Origin: an uncultured Gallionellaceae bacterium
GTDB taxonomy: Bacteria > Pseudomonadota > Gammaproteobacteria > Burkholderiales > Gallionellaceae
NCBI GenBank assembly: GCA_903847155.1
Contig: CAINCU010000058.1
Coordinates: forward strand, 1-54,459
Reading direction: 5' to 3'
DNA length: 54,459 nucleotides
The notes beneath the pieces are model-generated. The model was not told the DNA's origin, made no database searches, and saw only the letters and a list, made by a program, of their open reading frames with translations. A program made the translations under genes and the position numbers. Below are positions 34,758 through 41,946 of the stretch, one piece after another (positions within the stretch are counted from its first letter, which is position 1; each line of letters begins with the position of its first letter).

Positions 34758-34846
34758 TATACACATAGTGGCAGGCATGTATAAAAAATCGCCTTTTCTA
34801 TACATGCCGAGGGTAGAATATATAGAAAATCGCCTTTTCTATACAT
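34753..34846 (+). promoter_or_regulatory. Repeated palindrome upstream of fic, probable operator
   Basis: Two near-identical 29-bp imperfect palindromes occupy 34777-34805 and 34818-34846 (ATGTATAxAAAA / TTTTCTATACAT, with ATCGCC at the centre). A third half-site TTTTCTATACA lies at 34753-34763. The second copy ends 24 bases before the fic start codon. They probably bind a repressor, perhaps the winged helix at the end of Fic itself. Confidence 0.55.
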
Positions 34847-34869
34847 TCATTGAATGAGGATGCCCTGAG

Positions 34870-35943
34870 ATGACTGCCATCACCCCCCTTGAGCAATTGA
34901 AAGCTGGTCGCTTCGATACGCCTGCCATTCTCAAGAAATTGGCGAGCAGCAGCCGCAAGCTGGCGGAACTCAAGGGCATCGCGGCCTCCATTCCCAATCA
35001 GGGCATTCTGATCAATACACTGGGCATGCAGGAAGCCAAGGACAGTTCGGAAATCGAGAATATCGTCACCACGCAGGATGAGATTTTCAAAAACGAAATC
35101 ATGCCCGAGGCCTTTGCCAACCCGGCAGCCAAAGAGGTGCAGCGTTACCGGCAGGCTCTGCGTCTGGGCTATGAGCAGGTGCGGCAAAGCGGCCTGATTA
35201 CGGTGAACCACATCATTGCCATTCAGGCCGAGCTGGAACAAAGCAATGCGGGTTTTCGCAAGCTGCCTGGTACGGCGCTGAAGAACAACAGCGGTGAAAC
35301 GGTGTATGCGCCGCCGCAAGACCCGAACGAGATTATCGCGTTGATGCGGGATCTGGAGCGATTCATCAACGAGGATGAGTTGTTCCCGGTAGACCCGCTT
35401 ATCAAGATGGCGCTGTTGCACCATCAGTTCGAGAGCATTCATCCCTTCTACGACGGCAACGGCCGCACCGGACGGATTTTGAACGTGCTGTATCTGGTGA
35501 AGGAAGGTCTGCTGGAGGTGCCGGTGCTTTACTTGAGCAGCCACATCGTGCGCACCAAGGCGGACTACTACCGTTTGCTGCAGAAGGTGCGCGATGACGA
35601 TGCGTGGGAGGAGTGGGTGCTGTATATGCTGGAGGCGGTGGAGCAAACCGCAGGGCAAACCATCAACACGGTGCAGGCTATCAAAATGGCGCTGTTCGAC
35701 TACAAGCACCGCATCCGTGACGGGTTCAAGTTTTACAGCCAGGACTTGATCAACAACCTGTTCACCCATCCTTACACCAAGATTGAGTTTGTGCAGCGCG
35801 ACCTGAAGGTGTCGCGTCTGACAGCTACCAAATATATTGATGCGCTGGCCGAAGCTGGCTTCGTGCAGAAGCACAAGATCAAGGGTAGCAACTACTACAT
35901 CAATGTAGCGCTGAATCAGATACTGCTTGGAACTCAGCGATAA
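34870..35943 (+). CDS. fic: Fic-family AMP transferase, class II, with winged helix, 357 residues
   Basis: An N-terminal inhibitory helix carries SSEIEN (residues 59-64), the S/TxxxE(G/N) signature that blocks ATP until released; being before the Fic core makes this class II. The core has HPFYDGNGRTGR from residue 190, with the catalytic histidine and the GNGRxxR anion site complete. The last 75 residues form a winged helix (FVQRDLKVSRLTATKYIDAL). Fic proteins move AMP to target proteins and can act as toxins. It directly precedes a truncated hsdR, an arrangement common in type I loci. Confidence 0.92.
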   Translation: MTAITPLEQLKAGRFDTPAILKKLASSSRKLAELKGIAASIPNQGILINTLGMQEAKDSSEIENIVTTQDEIFKNEIMPEAFANPAAKEVQRYRQALRLGYEQVRQSGLITVNHIIAIQAELEQSNAGFRKLPGTALKNNSGETVYAPPQDPNEIIALMRDLERFINEDELFPVDPLIKMALLHHQFESIHPFYDGNGRTGRILNVLYLVKEGLLEVPVLYLSSHIVRTKADYYRLLQKVRDDDAWEEWVLYMLEAVEQTAGQTINTVQAIKMALFDYKHRIRDGFKFYSQDLINNLFTHPYTKIEFVQRDLKVSRLTATKYIDALAEAGFVQKHKIKGSNYYINVALNQILLGTQR

Positions 35944-36071
35944 CCGAAGACCAACCGGAACTGGAAACGCTAGGCTGGCTGACAGAGGTCGGCTATCCCA
36001 CTCTGTACGGCTCGGACATTGCGCGTGACGGCGACAGCCCTGAGACATACTTCAGTTGCAGGCTTTGCTGA
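35940..36071 (+). pseudogene. hsdR 5' fragment, copy 1
   Basis: Directly after fic the frame reads TEDQPELETLGWLTEVGYPT, LYGSDIARDGDSPE, the N-terminus of an HsdR-type protein, then leaves the family and stops at 36071. No start codon remains (ATA where ATG is expected). About 80 bp matches the fragment at 41837-41916; both lose homology right after DGDSPE. Confidence 0.75.
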
Positions 36072-36433
36072 ATGATCGTAAACGTTGGTGGCGGTTATTC
36101 AATCCCGAGAGTTCTCGTTGAAGGGCTGCTGTCAGCAGTAAAGCAGTCGCACCTGTGTTCCACATTGAAGGGCTTGTGTGGGTCGATTGCGCCAGTTCGC
36201 GAACGGCTGGTTTGTAGAATCGAAAATTCTACGGCGTAATTAAAATTGTACTGCCCGATTGCAGACACTGGCGAGCTCACTCATTCGACCCACTGCCGAC
36301 TCTTGAGATGGAACCTCTCAACGACCGCTTTGAGCCGAGTAGGAGACATTCAATTCGATGATAATTTGTGAGCTTGAATGACTCTTCCTAACCCATTTAC
36401 AATAGCGGGCACCAACAATAAGGGGGGATTAGC
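36072..36433. other. Gene-free stretch with a promoter for the next gene
   Basis: A hairpin CTGCTG-T-CAGCAG lies near 36127. GGGTCGATTGCGCCA occurs near 36180 and again near 37215. A TTGAAT (36374-36379) with TACAAT (36398-36403), spacer 18, is a good promoter for the 36434 gene. No gene is seen. Confidence 0.5.
36374..36403 (+). promoter_or_regulatory. Sigma-70-like promoter of the 36434 gene
   Basis: TTGAAT, 18 bases, TACAAT, ending 30 bases before the start codon. Position and hexamers fit well. Confidence 0.5.
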
Positions 36434-36862
36434 ATGTTCTCAAAATTGACTTTGGAAATAAAAGCGCAAGCGCTGGTCACTGAAATACACCCGCAGTACG
36501 TGTTCCTAGAGCATTTTATTGGAAGTGACCGCATTGCTTTTGAGGTGATACATCCCGACCCCGACAACTACGAATATTTTATTTTCCGAAGCGTTGATGA
36601 GATGGCCGCTTGCGCGGCAACTCGCCCTTACATTCCCCTTAGTAAGTGGGAATTTCTCGTCGAACTGCTGTACTTAACGCTGGATTACCATGCAGCGCCG
36701 CACACATACACCTACAATTTTGTCGAAAATGCATCTAGGGCATCCTATCGCCGCGAGCCTTATTGCACCGTGCGACGTGCGAAGGTGCTGCATCGCATGT
36801 GGAGTTTGCTAGGCTGCGATCAATGTTCCATACCTTCGTCGCGCACCTTCGCGCCGCGCTGA
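36434..36862 (+). CDS. Hypothetical protein, 142 residues
   Basis: ATG 36434 follows a strong AGGGGGG site and a good promoter, so this is likely a real gene. The product (MFSKLTLEIKAQALVTEIHP and on) is soluble, with many aromatic residues in the middle (FRSVDEMAACAATRPYIPLS, YHAAPHTYTYNFVEN) and three cysteines in the last third. No domain is recognised. It is a single gene between relics and the toxin-antitoxin pair. Confidence 0.55.
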   Translation: MFSKLTLEIKAQALVTEIHPQYVFLEHFIGSDRIAFEVIHPDPDNYEYFIFRSVDEMAACAATRPYIPLSKWEFLVELLYLTLDYHAAPHTYTYNFVENASRASYRREPYCTVRRAKVLHRMWSLLGCDQCSIPSSRTFAPR

Positions 36863-37480
36863 CCGGATGCGTGATCTGTTTCAGCTATCAATTTCGCTAG
36901 TTTTACGGGGTCTGAATACACCTGGTCTAAGTTCGCCAAGACCTGCGCCTGCTGAACTTCCTTGCATCCTTTGTTCATCTCATCGGCACATGTCTGATAG
37001 GCTCATTTCCTTCCTTTTCAATTACCGCTTTGTTGCGGGGAGCGAACCTTGATTTTTTCAATTCGAAGGTCGGCAAGTGGCACGCAGCGGCTGTAGCGCC
37101 TTGCATACTGCCTTCCTTAAAGCGGTCACACAAGGTCAAAATAATTTGTGGGGAGCGACCGTCCGTTCAGGCCGACGATGAGACGGCCAAGACACTCAGC
37201 CTGAACGACTGCAACGGGTCGATTGCGCCACCTGGTACCACAAAAATATCAACTTCAGCTTTGTTAGCGAAAGCTGTCGTTCAAATCGCAGCATTGTTCA
37301 GCCACGTTCACATATAACAATTCGCAGTTGAATTTGCTTGCGGAATTTTCATCGGAACAGGTGGCAGGTCTGCGGTGGAACGAGTGGCGGGTTTGGGAAT
37401 TGAAATCGGTGGTGAGTTTGATTGGATTTGCACCTTGGCGGCGTAAGAATTTTGGCTGATGCTGATCGGAAGGCAAACCT
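36863..37480. other. 618-base stretch without a supported gene
   Basis: Only short frames without ribosome sites occur. The 15-base GGGTCGATTGCGCCA (near 37215) is shared with 36180, and GCGACCGTCCGTTCAGGCCG-type sequence recalls dispersed intergenic repeats. No RNA or attachment site is recognised. Confidence 0.45.
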
Positions 37481-38278
37481 CTAGCCTTTGGGCGTAGTAA
37501 TTTGGATTGACTCAGTCTGCTTGGTGACCTCGATTTCTGCAATTAACTTCGGAAGTCTTCGCAAAAGAAAATTCTCATTCTTAATGGTCGCTGCCAAATT
37601 TGCAGAATCAATCACATTGTAAATCTCCGCTCCGTGCTTGCGAGCGTATGCGCCGGCAGCGCTTCTGGCGACCTCGGCGATCTTCTCGATGGCCTTGATT
37701 GCAACTTTCTCGTCACGCTTGATCGCTTCGGCAACATATGACTTGGCCACGTCGATTGATAGACTGACTTGGCGCAACCCATTCGAGGTTTGCTTTTCTT
37801 TGATGCCCCGATAATTTTCTACTCGGCTTACGAGGACATCAAGTGGGTGCATTACAAGAAAACCGTTTCCTTGTATGGATGCCTCGACAGCGCGCCGACG
37901 CACTGCTTCGGAGTCCATGTTGCCGATGCGGTGAATGACATCGATATTCATGTAGGTCTTTTCGTCATATTTAACGAGAAAGATTTGGCCGCACAATATA
38001 GTCATGGCCTTTTCGGATGGGTAATCAGCAATGCCAGATACGATCTCCGACAATAGTTTTACGTGCTCGCGCCGACCGAGGAAATCAGCATCGCGGCTGA
38101 CATATTCCTCACCTTCCAGGCATCCTTGAATCGGGTCAATTTTGAAATGCTCAACCCAATAAGCCAAGGCTTGTCCACCGACTAGAATTGCGTCTGATGG
38201 GATGCCTGCCAATAGCTTTAGCATCACCTCTTTGCTAATTGGGATCTCTTGCAACCCGGACGGATTAAAATTCTTCAT
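37481..38278 (-). CDS. Nucleotidyltransferase-type toxin, 265 residues
   Basis: The N-terminal part has a minimal nucleotidyltransferase core: AILVGGQALAYWVEHF (residues 30-45) then SRDADFLGRREH with D63-x-D65, and a third acidic position in MNIDVIHR near residue 114. This resembles AbiEii/MNT-type toxins that add nucleotides to RNA or proteins. The C-terminal half is helical. A Phd-type antitoxin gene lies directly upstream and overlaps by 14 bases. The pair is probably a toxin-antitoxin or phage defence module; the target is unknown. Confidence 0.7.
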   Translation of the reverse strand: MKNFNPSGLQEIPISKEVMLKLLAGIPSDAILVGGQALAYWVEHFKIDPIQGCLEGEEYVSRDADFLGRREHVKLLSEIVSGIADYPSEKAMTILCGQIFLVKYDEKTYMNIDVIHRIGNMDSEAVRRRAVEASIQGNGFLVMHPLDVLVSRVENYRGIKEKQTSNGLRQVSLSIDVAKSYVAEAIKRDEKVAIKAIEKIAEVARSAAGAYARKHGAEIYNVIDSANLAATIKNENFLLRRLPKLIAEIEVTKQTESIQITTPKG

Positions 38279-38573
38279 TGCGGTATTTCACTTCGCTATT
38301 ACGTGCCAAACCATGAAACATGGACGCATCGCTGGCTCTGGCTAAACCGTTTTTGATGAGGCTGCCAAATTGACGCCGGTTCTTATTTTTCATTGCGGCA
38401 TATTCATCCTGAATGAAGCCCTGCACACCGGTCAATTCACGATATTTTTCCGCCGACAACAGTACGACAGAATCACGTCCATTTTTTGTAATCATGACTC
38501 CACCCTCGGACAGCGCCGTGTCGATGGCCTGTCCGAGACGTGTTTTAGCTTCTTTTGCGGTGATGGTTTTCAT
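38265..38573 (-). CDS. Phd/YefM-type antitoxin, 102 residues
   Basis: MKTITAKEAKTRLGQAIDTA, GGVMITKNGRDSVVLLSAEK is the Phd/YefM DNA-binding domain; the tail (about residues 55-102) would wrap the toxin. ATG 38573 is preferred over an upstream GTG at 38579 because the family begins there. No ribosome site is present, and the promoter's -10 ends 7 bases before, so the message may start at the ATG (leaderless). The gene overlaps the toxin by 14 bases and is preceded by a perfect palindrome that it probably binds for autorepression. Confidence 0.8.
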   Translation of the reverse strand: MKTITAKEAKTRLGQAIDTALSEGGVMITKNGRDSVVLLSAEKYRELTGVQGFIQDEYAAMKNKNRRQFGSLIKNGLARASDASMFHGLARNSEVKYRNEEF

Positions 38574-38576
38574 GCG

Positions 38577-38605
38577 CACACAATAGCTAAAGTAGCTATT
38601 GTGTG
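38577..38605 (-). promoter_or_regulatory. Perfect 29-bp operator palindrome covering the antitoxin promoter
   Basis: CACACAATAGCTA-AAG-TAGCTATTGTGTG, a perfect 13+3+13 inverted repeat. On the minus strand TTGCAC (partly in it), 17 bases, TATTGT form a promoter lying within the palindrome, so binding would shut it. This fits Phd-type autoregulation. Confidence 0.75.
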
Positions 38606-38833
38606 CAAGCTAATTGTCGATGGTAATTCTGGCCAGTTCCGGTATGTCCAGTGCTGGTGCGTGATATGTTTCTCAAAGATGCCGCAAGTCTCTTGATGGG
38701 AATTCCACTGGAATTCTGCACAATAACCATCTGGGAGATATTCATGACCATGTTCCGCATCAACGCCCAAAAGCGCGCCCGCATCCTCACTCGGGCAGAA
38801 GAATGGCCGCTGGCAGCATAATCACCAACGAAC
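38606..38833. other. Short stretch with palindrome and possible small frame
   Basis: GAATTCCA-C-TGGAATTC (38700-38716) is a perfect palindrome. ATG 38744, after GGGAG, opens a 25-codon plus-strand frame to 38821 (MTMFRINAQKRARILTRAEE and on). The ribosome site is good, but the peptide is unrecognised. Confidence 0.3.
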
Positions 38834-40540
38834 TCAAAGTAGCCCAGCTTCTTTCACAAAACGGGATTCCAACCCATCCTCAAGCGAACTGCTTATCTCA
38901 AGCCTATTCCTCGCGCGCGTCATACCCACGTAAAACAAGCGACGCTCTTCATCCTCGGTTGAGTCCGGGTGGGGCAAGTTGTTGTCTTCCGCGCCAATAA
39001 TCCACACACAGTCGAATTCAAGCCCTTTGCTGCCGTGCAGCGTTGATAGGACAACGCCGGTGACCACATTACCGCTGTCTTTCAGGCGGGACAGTGTATT
39101 AAGGCGCTGCGCAAGAGAGCCATTCAACTTCGCAATAACGCTGGCCAGCTTTTTCAAGAGATTACCGCGATCAGATTTCAAGTGCTGAGAAAGCCAGCTC
39201 GCGGCGGCGTACACGGCCAACGATGTATTGCCATCAGCCATTTGTTTGCGCCAGTCGCCACACCCACGCCTTACGCTGTCGATGACCTTGATAGCGCGCG
39301 CGTCGTCGTCGGCCATGTGCGCGCGTATCTTCTCCAACATCTGGTCGCAACTCTTATGGCTGTGGTCCAGGTTGAGCAAGTCGGACTTGATACCGCACAT
39401 CGACAGCGCGTTGGCCATGCCTGTCCAATTATCCGTTTGCAGACTCTTCAGCAGTCCGACCAACGCACTGCCCACCATACCATCCCAAACGGATCGGCCG
39501 CCAGACAGCCGATAGGGAATGCCATTTACCAACATTTCGGCTTCTATGATTTCAAGCAAACTATTGGTTCTGGCCAGCACTGCCCACGTTTGCCCGGTGG
39601 ACTCTTTAATTGCTTTCACCACACGTGCGGCCTCATCGAATCTGTCCGCTGCGCGATGTACCTTAATGCTTCCGCTGGCCGTTCGGTGTGCCTCAATAGT
39701 TTTGTTGGCACGATTGGGGTTGTGGGCGATCAGACTGGAGGCGTGCGCCAGAATGTTCGGCGCGCAGCGATAATTGATGGGCAGGGTGATTTCCTGGGAG
39801 ATCAGTAATTGAGTGACATCCTGCATCCCCTGATAGCCAAGCGCGTTACGGAATGAATACAGACTTTGATCGTCATCACCGACAATCGTTACCTCGATGC
39901 CAGCCTTGCCATGCTCAAGCACCCATTGTTTCTGTACCTCATCAGCATCCTGGAACTCATCGGCCAACAGCCAGCGCACCGAGAGCGGTTTGATACTGCC
40001 GTCCCGGATGCCGTTTACGACCGTCAGCAGGATGTCGGAAAAATCCATGCCGCGCTCCGTGGCCAGCAATCCTTGGTACGCATGGAATACATCTTCAACA
40101 GCCACATCCTCAAATATTGGTTCGCTCAGTTTGGATTTGGCGCGATCAATGGCCGACTGCACTTTTTCAAACGGGGTATCGCATTTGTATTGTGAGTAGC
40201 ACCGCCTCAGCAAGCCTATGCGTTCACCATCGGACAGCAGCTTTATGCCCGACAGATTCTTTATGCGGCGGATCTGTGACAGCGCAACAGAATGGAAGGT
40301 GCCGACCGCAAGGCGCTGCGCCTCGCGCTCTCCGCACAATTGCAGAATGCGGGTTTTAAGCTCGGCGGCCGCATCACGGGTGAAGGTGACAGCGCAAAGC
40401 CGTCCTGTTTTGTTTTCAGAGAGGAGGCGGGCGGCGCGCATGGAAAGCACACGGGTCTTGCCCGATCCCGGACAAGCTAGAACAGAGCAATGACCAGCGG
40501 CGTTGACCGCTCTAGCTTGATATTGGTTTAGTTCAATCAA
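38834..40540 (-). CDS. UvrD/Rep-like superfamily 1 helicase, 568 residues
   Basis: SF1A motifs are complete: QARAVNAAGH, CPGSGKTRVLS (Walker A, near residue 23), AVTFTRDAAAELKTR, LLADEFQDAD, VGDDDQSLYSFR, INYRCAPNIL, STLHGSKGLEFDCVW and GMTRARNRL. At 568 residues it is shorter than UvrD (about 720). It probably unwinds DNA from a nick in 3'-5' direction. It overlaps the upstream gene by 4 bases. Although GajB of Gabija is UvrD-like, the OLD gene is 10 kb away, so I read this as an element-maintenance helicase. Confidence 0.88.
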   Translation of the reverse strand: MIELNQYQARAVNAAGHCSVLACPGSGKTRVLSMRAARLLSENKTGRLCAVTFTRDAAAELKTRILQLCGEREAQRLAVGTFHSVALSQIRRIKNLSGIKLLSDGERIGLLRRCYSQYKCDTPFEKVQSAIDRAKSKLSEPIFEDVAVEDVFHAYQGLLATERGMDFSDILLTVVNGIRDGSIKPLSVRWLLADEFQDADEVQKQWVLEHGKAGIEVTIVGDDDQSLYSFRNALGYQGMQDVTQLLISQEITLPINYRCAPNILAHASSLIAHNPNRANKTIEAHRTASGSIKVHRAADRFDEAARVVKAIKESTGQTWAVLARTNSLLEIIEAEMLVNGIPYRLSGGRSVWDGMVGSALVGLLKSLQTDNWTGMANALSMCGIKSDLLNLDHSHKSCDQMLEKIRAHMADDDARAIKVIDSVRRGCGDWRKQMADGNTSLAVYAAASWLSQHLKSDRGNLLKKLASVIAKLNGSLAQRLNTLSRLKDSGNVVTGVVLSTLHGSKGLEFDCVWIIGAEDNNLPHPDSTEDEERRLFYVGMTRARNRLEISSSLEDGLESRFVKEAGLL

Positions 40541-41247
40541 GCAGTGGCTGCTTCAGCGGACTGAGCGGCAGAAGATTCAGCTGCGACAGCCTTCTTCGTG
40601 CGCTTGGGTTTTGCCGCCACAGCAGCATCCGCGTTTCCTACCAATGGATCGCCGGGCGGCGCATCATCAACTTCCGGCCCGGCTTTTTTTTCATGCGCGC
40701 GGAATGCGCGGTTTGTGATGTTTTTGATTTCAGCGGCCACCCCAATGGACTTTCTGCGCCACAGCCTTTCCAGGCTGGACTTGGCATCGTCAGCGATGAA
40801 GCCAGCGAACCATGCAGAATGCACGAGGCAGATCAGTTCATCAATCTCGAAAATGATTTGCAGATACTGACCAGCCTTGTTGCAGGTGAGCTTGGCTTGC
40901 ACCTGCACCGTATTGGTGTAGTTGAGCTTTCCCATTTCAATACCATTATCATCGGCAATCTTTTTGATGCGCGCATTCTCTTTGCGGATGTCGGCCAGCG
41001 CGTTATTGATCAAATGGTCAACAGCCCCGTTCACCGCCATCATGTCGCTTTGGTTCTTAACGAGTGTCGGCAACACGGAACTCAAGTTGCGCATCGACAC
41101 GGCGCATTCATCAAAAGCAGTGTCATAGACCAATTGAGCGGGCGTTGTGCTCAATAACACCGTCTTCAGGATGAATGGATTGCTGAATTCCACCCTTCGT
41201 TTTGCAGGTTGCTTCTCCGTTTTCTTTGCTGCCGATTTGTCCGCCAT
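40537..41247 (-). CDS. Possible ICE-type regulator/conserved element protein, 236 residues
   Basis: The start MADKSAAKKTEKQPAKRRVE at 41247 follows AAAGGGC; the open frame extends to 41334 without a better start. The body (residues 25-190) is helical with SNPFILKTVLLSTTPAQLVY, QVQAKLTCNKAGQYLQIIFE and FRAHEKKAG. It resembles conserved proteins of integrative elements (AcaB/DUF1845 or PFL_4669-type), but the match is weak. The last 35 residues are alanine/lysine-rich. It is translationally coupled to the helicase. An inverted repeat 66 bases upstream may be its operator. Confidence 0.4.
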   Translation of the reverse strand: MADKSAAKKTEKQPAKRRVEFSNPFILKTVLLSTTPAQLVYDTAFDECAVSMRNLSSVLPTLVKNQSDMMAVNGAVDHLINNALADIRKENARIKKIADDNGIEMGKLNYTNTVQVQAKLTCNKAGQYLQIIFEIDELICLVHSAWFAGFIADDAKSSLERLWRRKSIGVAAEIKNITNRAFRAHEKKAGPEVDDAPPGDPLVGNADAAVAAKPKRTKKAVAAESSAAQSAEAATA

Positions 41248-41565
41248 GTTCGTGCCCTTTGATGTGAGTTGAATGGGAAATGCGAGCATGACTTTGCCGC
41301 AACTCCATAGATAAATCCTCGAACTACCTTGCATATTTGCAACGTAGTTTGAGGATTTAAATTTCTACCCCCTCAATAATCCACACACGTTCCACAGGCG
41401 CGCTACAGCACACAAAGCAGGGTGGTATGGCTGGATTTGGTGCGTAAGAGATGTGCTACAGCCGCCTCACAGATGTTTTCAGGCTCATGCCCGAATTGTG
41501 ATGAGAGGTTCTGGAGTGAGTCTGTGGATGTTCTGGATTTATTACTTACACAAAGGAGAAATGCT
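41248..41565. other. Stretch with a long inverted repeat and a parM-like start
   Basis: The inverted repeat at 41313-41358 is listed separately. Near the right end AAGGAGAA precedes the ATG of a ParM-like start. No other gene is supported. Confidence 0.45.
41313..41358. repeat. 15-bp inverted repeat upstream of the coupled 41247-38834 genes
   Basis: AAATCCTCGAACTAC (41313-41327) and GTAGTTTGAGGATTT (41344-41358) pair with one mismatch around a 16-base loop. Position 66 bases before the start codon suggests an operator, or a hairpin at the 5' end of the message. Confidence 0.6.
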
Positions 41566-41598
41566 ATGCAAATAGTCGGAATGGATATTGGTTACCGC
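41566..41598 (+). pseudogene. 5' stub of a ParM/StbA-like segregation actin gene
   Basis: AGGAG followed by ATG gives MQIVGMDIGY, the usual start of plasmid-segregation actins (phosphate-1 DxG motif). After 11 codons the sequence jumps into a piece of another gene, out of frame. It marks the end point of a deletion. Confidence 0.6.
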
Positions 41599-41754
41599 TG
41601 CATGGGAGCGCGGTGGTACGCTGATCGAAAAGGTGCTGCTGGTCTCGATGTCCGCAATCATCGTGCTGGCTGTCCATCTGGTTCCTGCCCTGTCCCGCCG
41701 CTGGATTGTGTGGCCAGTGTGGATGGGTTGCCTGCTGTGTGCGATGTACGGACA
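41595..41754 (+). pseudogene. 160-bp copy of the 10.2-kb membrane-protein gene
   Basis: This segment matches 10334-10493 without gaps at about 93% identity (encoding WERGGTLIEKVLLVSMSAII and following). It covers two of the membrane segments. Both ends are abrupt: left to the ParM stub, right to unrecognised sequence. It shows that a second copy of the integration module was once here. Confidence 0.9.
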
Positions 41755-41836
41755 AGGGTTGGACTGCGGCGGTGGTCGTAAGTGATGGAATGGTGCGCGT
41801 TGTTGCAGTGCCGCAGCAGGGAATTGAGCCCAAGAC

Positions 41837-41925
41837 TTAGACTGGCTGACAGAGGTTGGCTATTCCACTCTGTACGGCTCTGAAATTGCGTGTGATGGCG
41901 ATAGCCCTGAGCATCTTAAAGTGCG
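41837..41925 (+). pseudogene. hsdR 5' fragment, copy 2
   Basis: DWLTEVGYSTLYGSEIACDG DSPE-like reading matches copy 1 at 35973-36044. It loses homology at the same codon as copy 1. The 3' end of the giant recombinase gene lies 22 bases further. Confidence 0.75.
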
Positions 41926-41946
41926 AGTGGCTTAACGGAACGCAAT

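Noticed and set aside
34798-36048. 416-codon minus-strand frame over fic
   Set aside because: It is the shadow of the well-supported fic gene and has histidine/leucine-rich antisense composition.
26520-40540. Gabija system from the OLD-type gene and the UvrD-like helicase
   Set aside because: GajA and GajB genes are adjacent; these are 10 kb apart and the helicase is coupled to another gene.
41422-41781. A 119-codon open frame as a gene
   Set aside because: It strings a ParM start, an out-of-frame piece of another gene and spacer; not a coherent protein.
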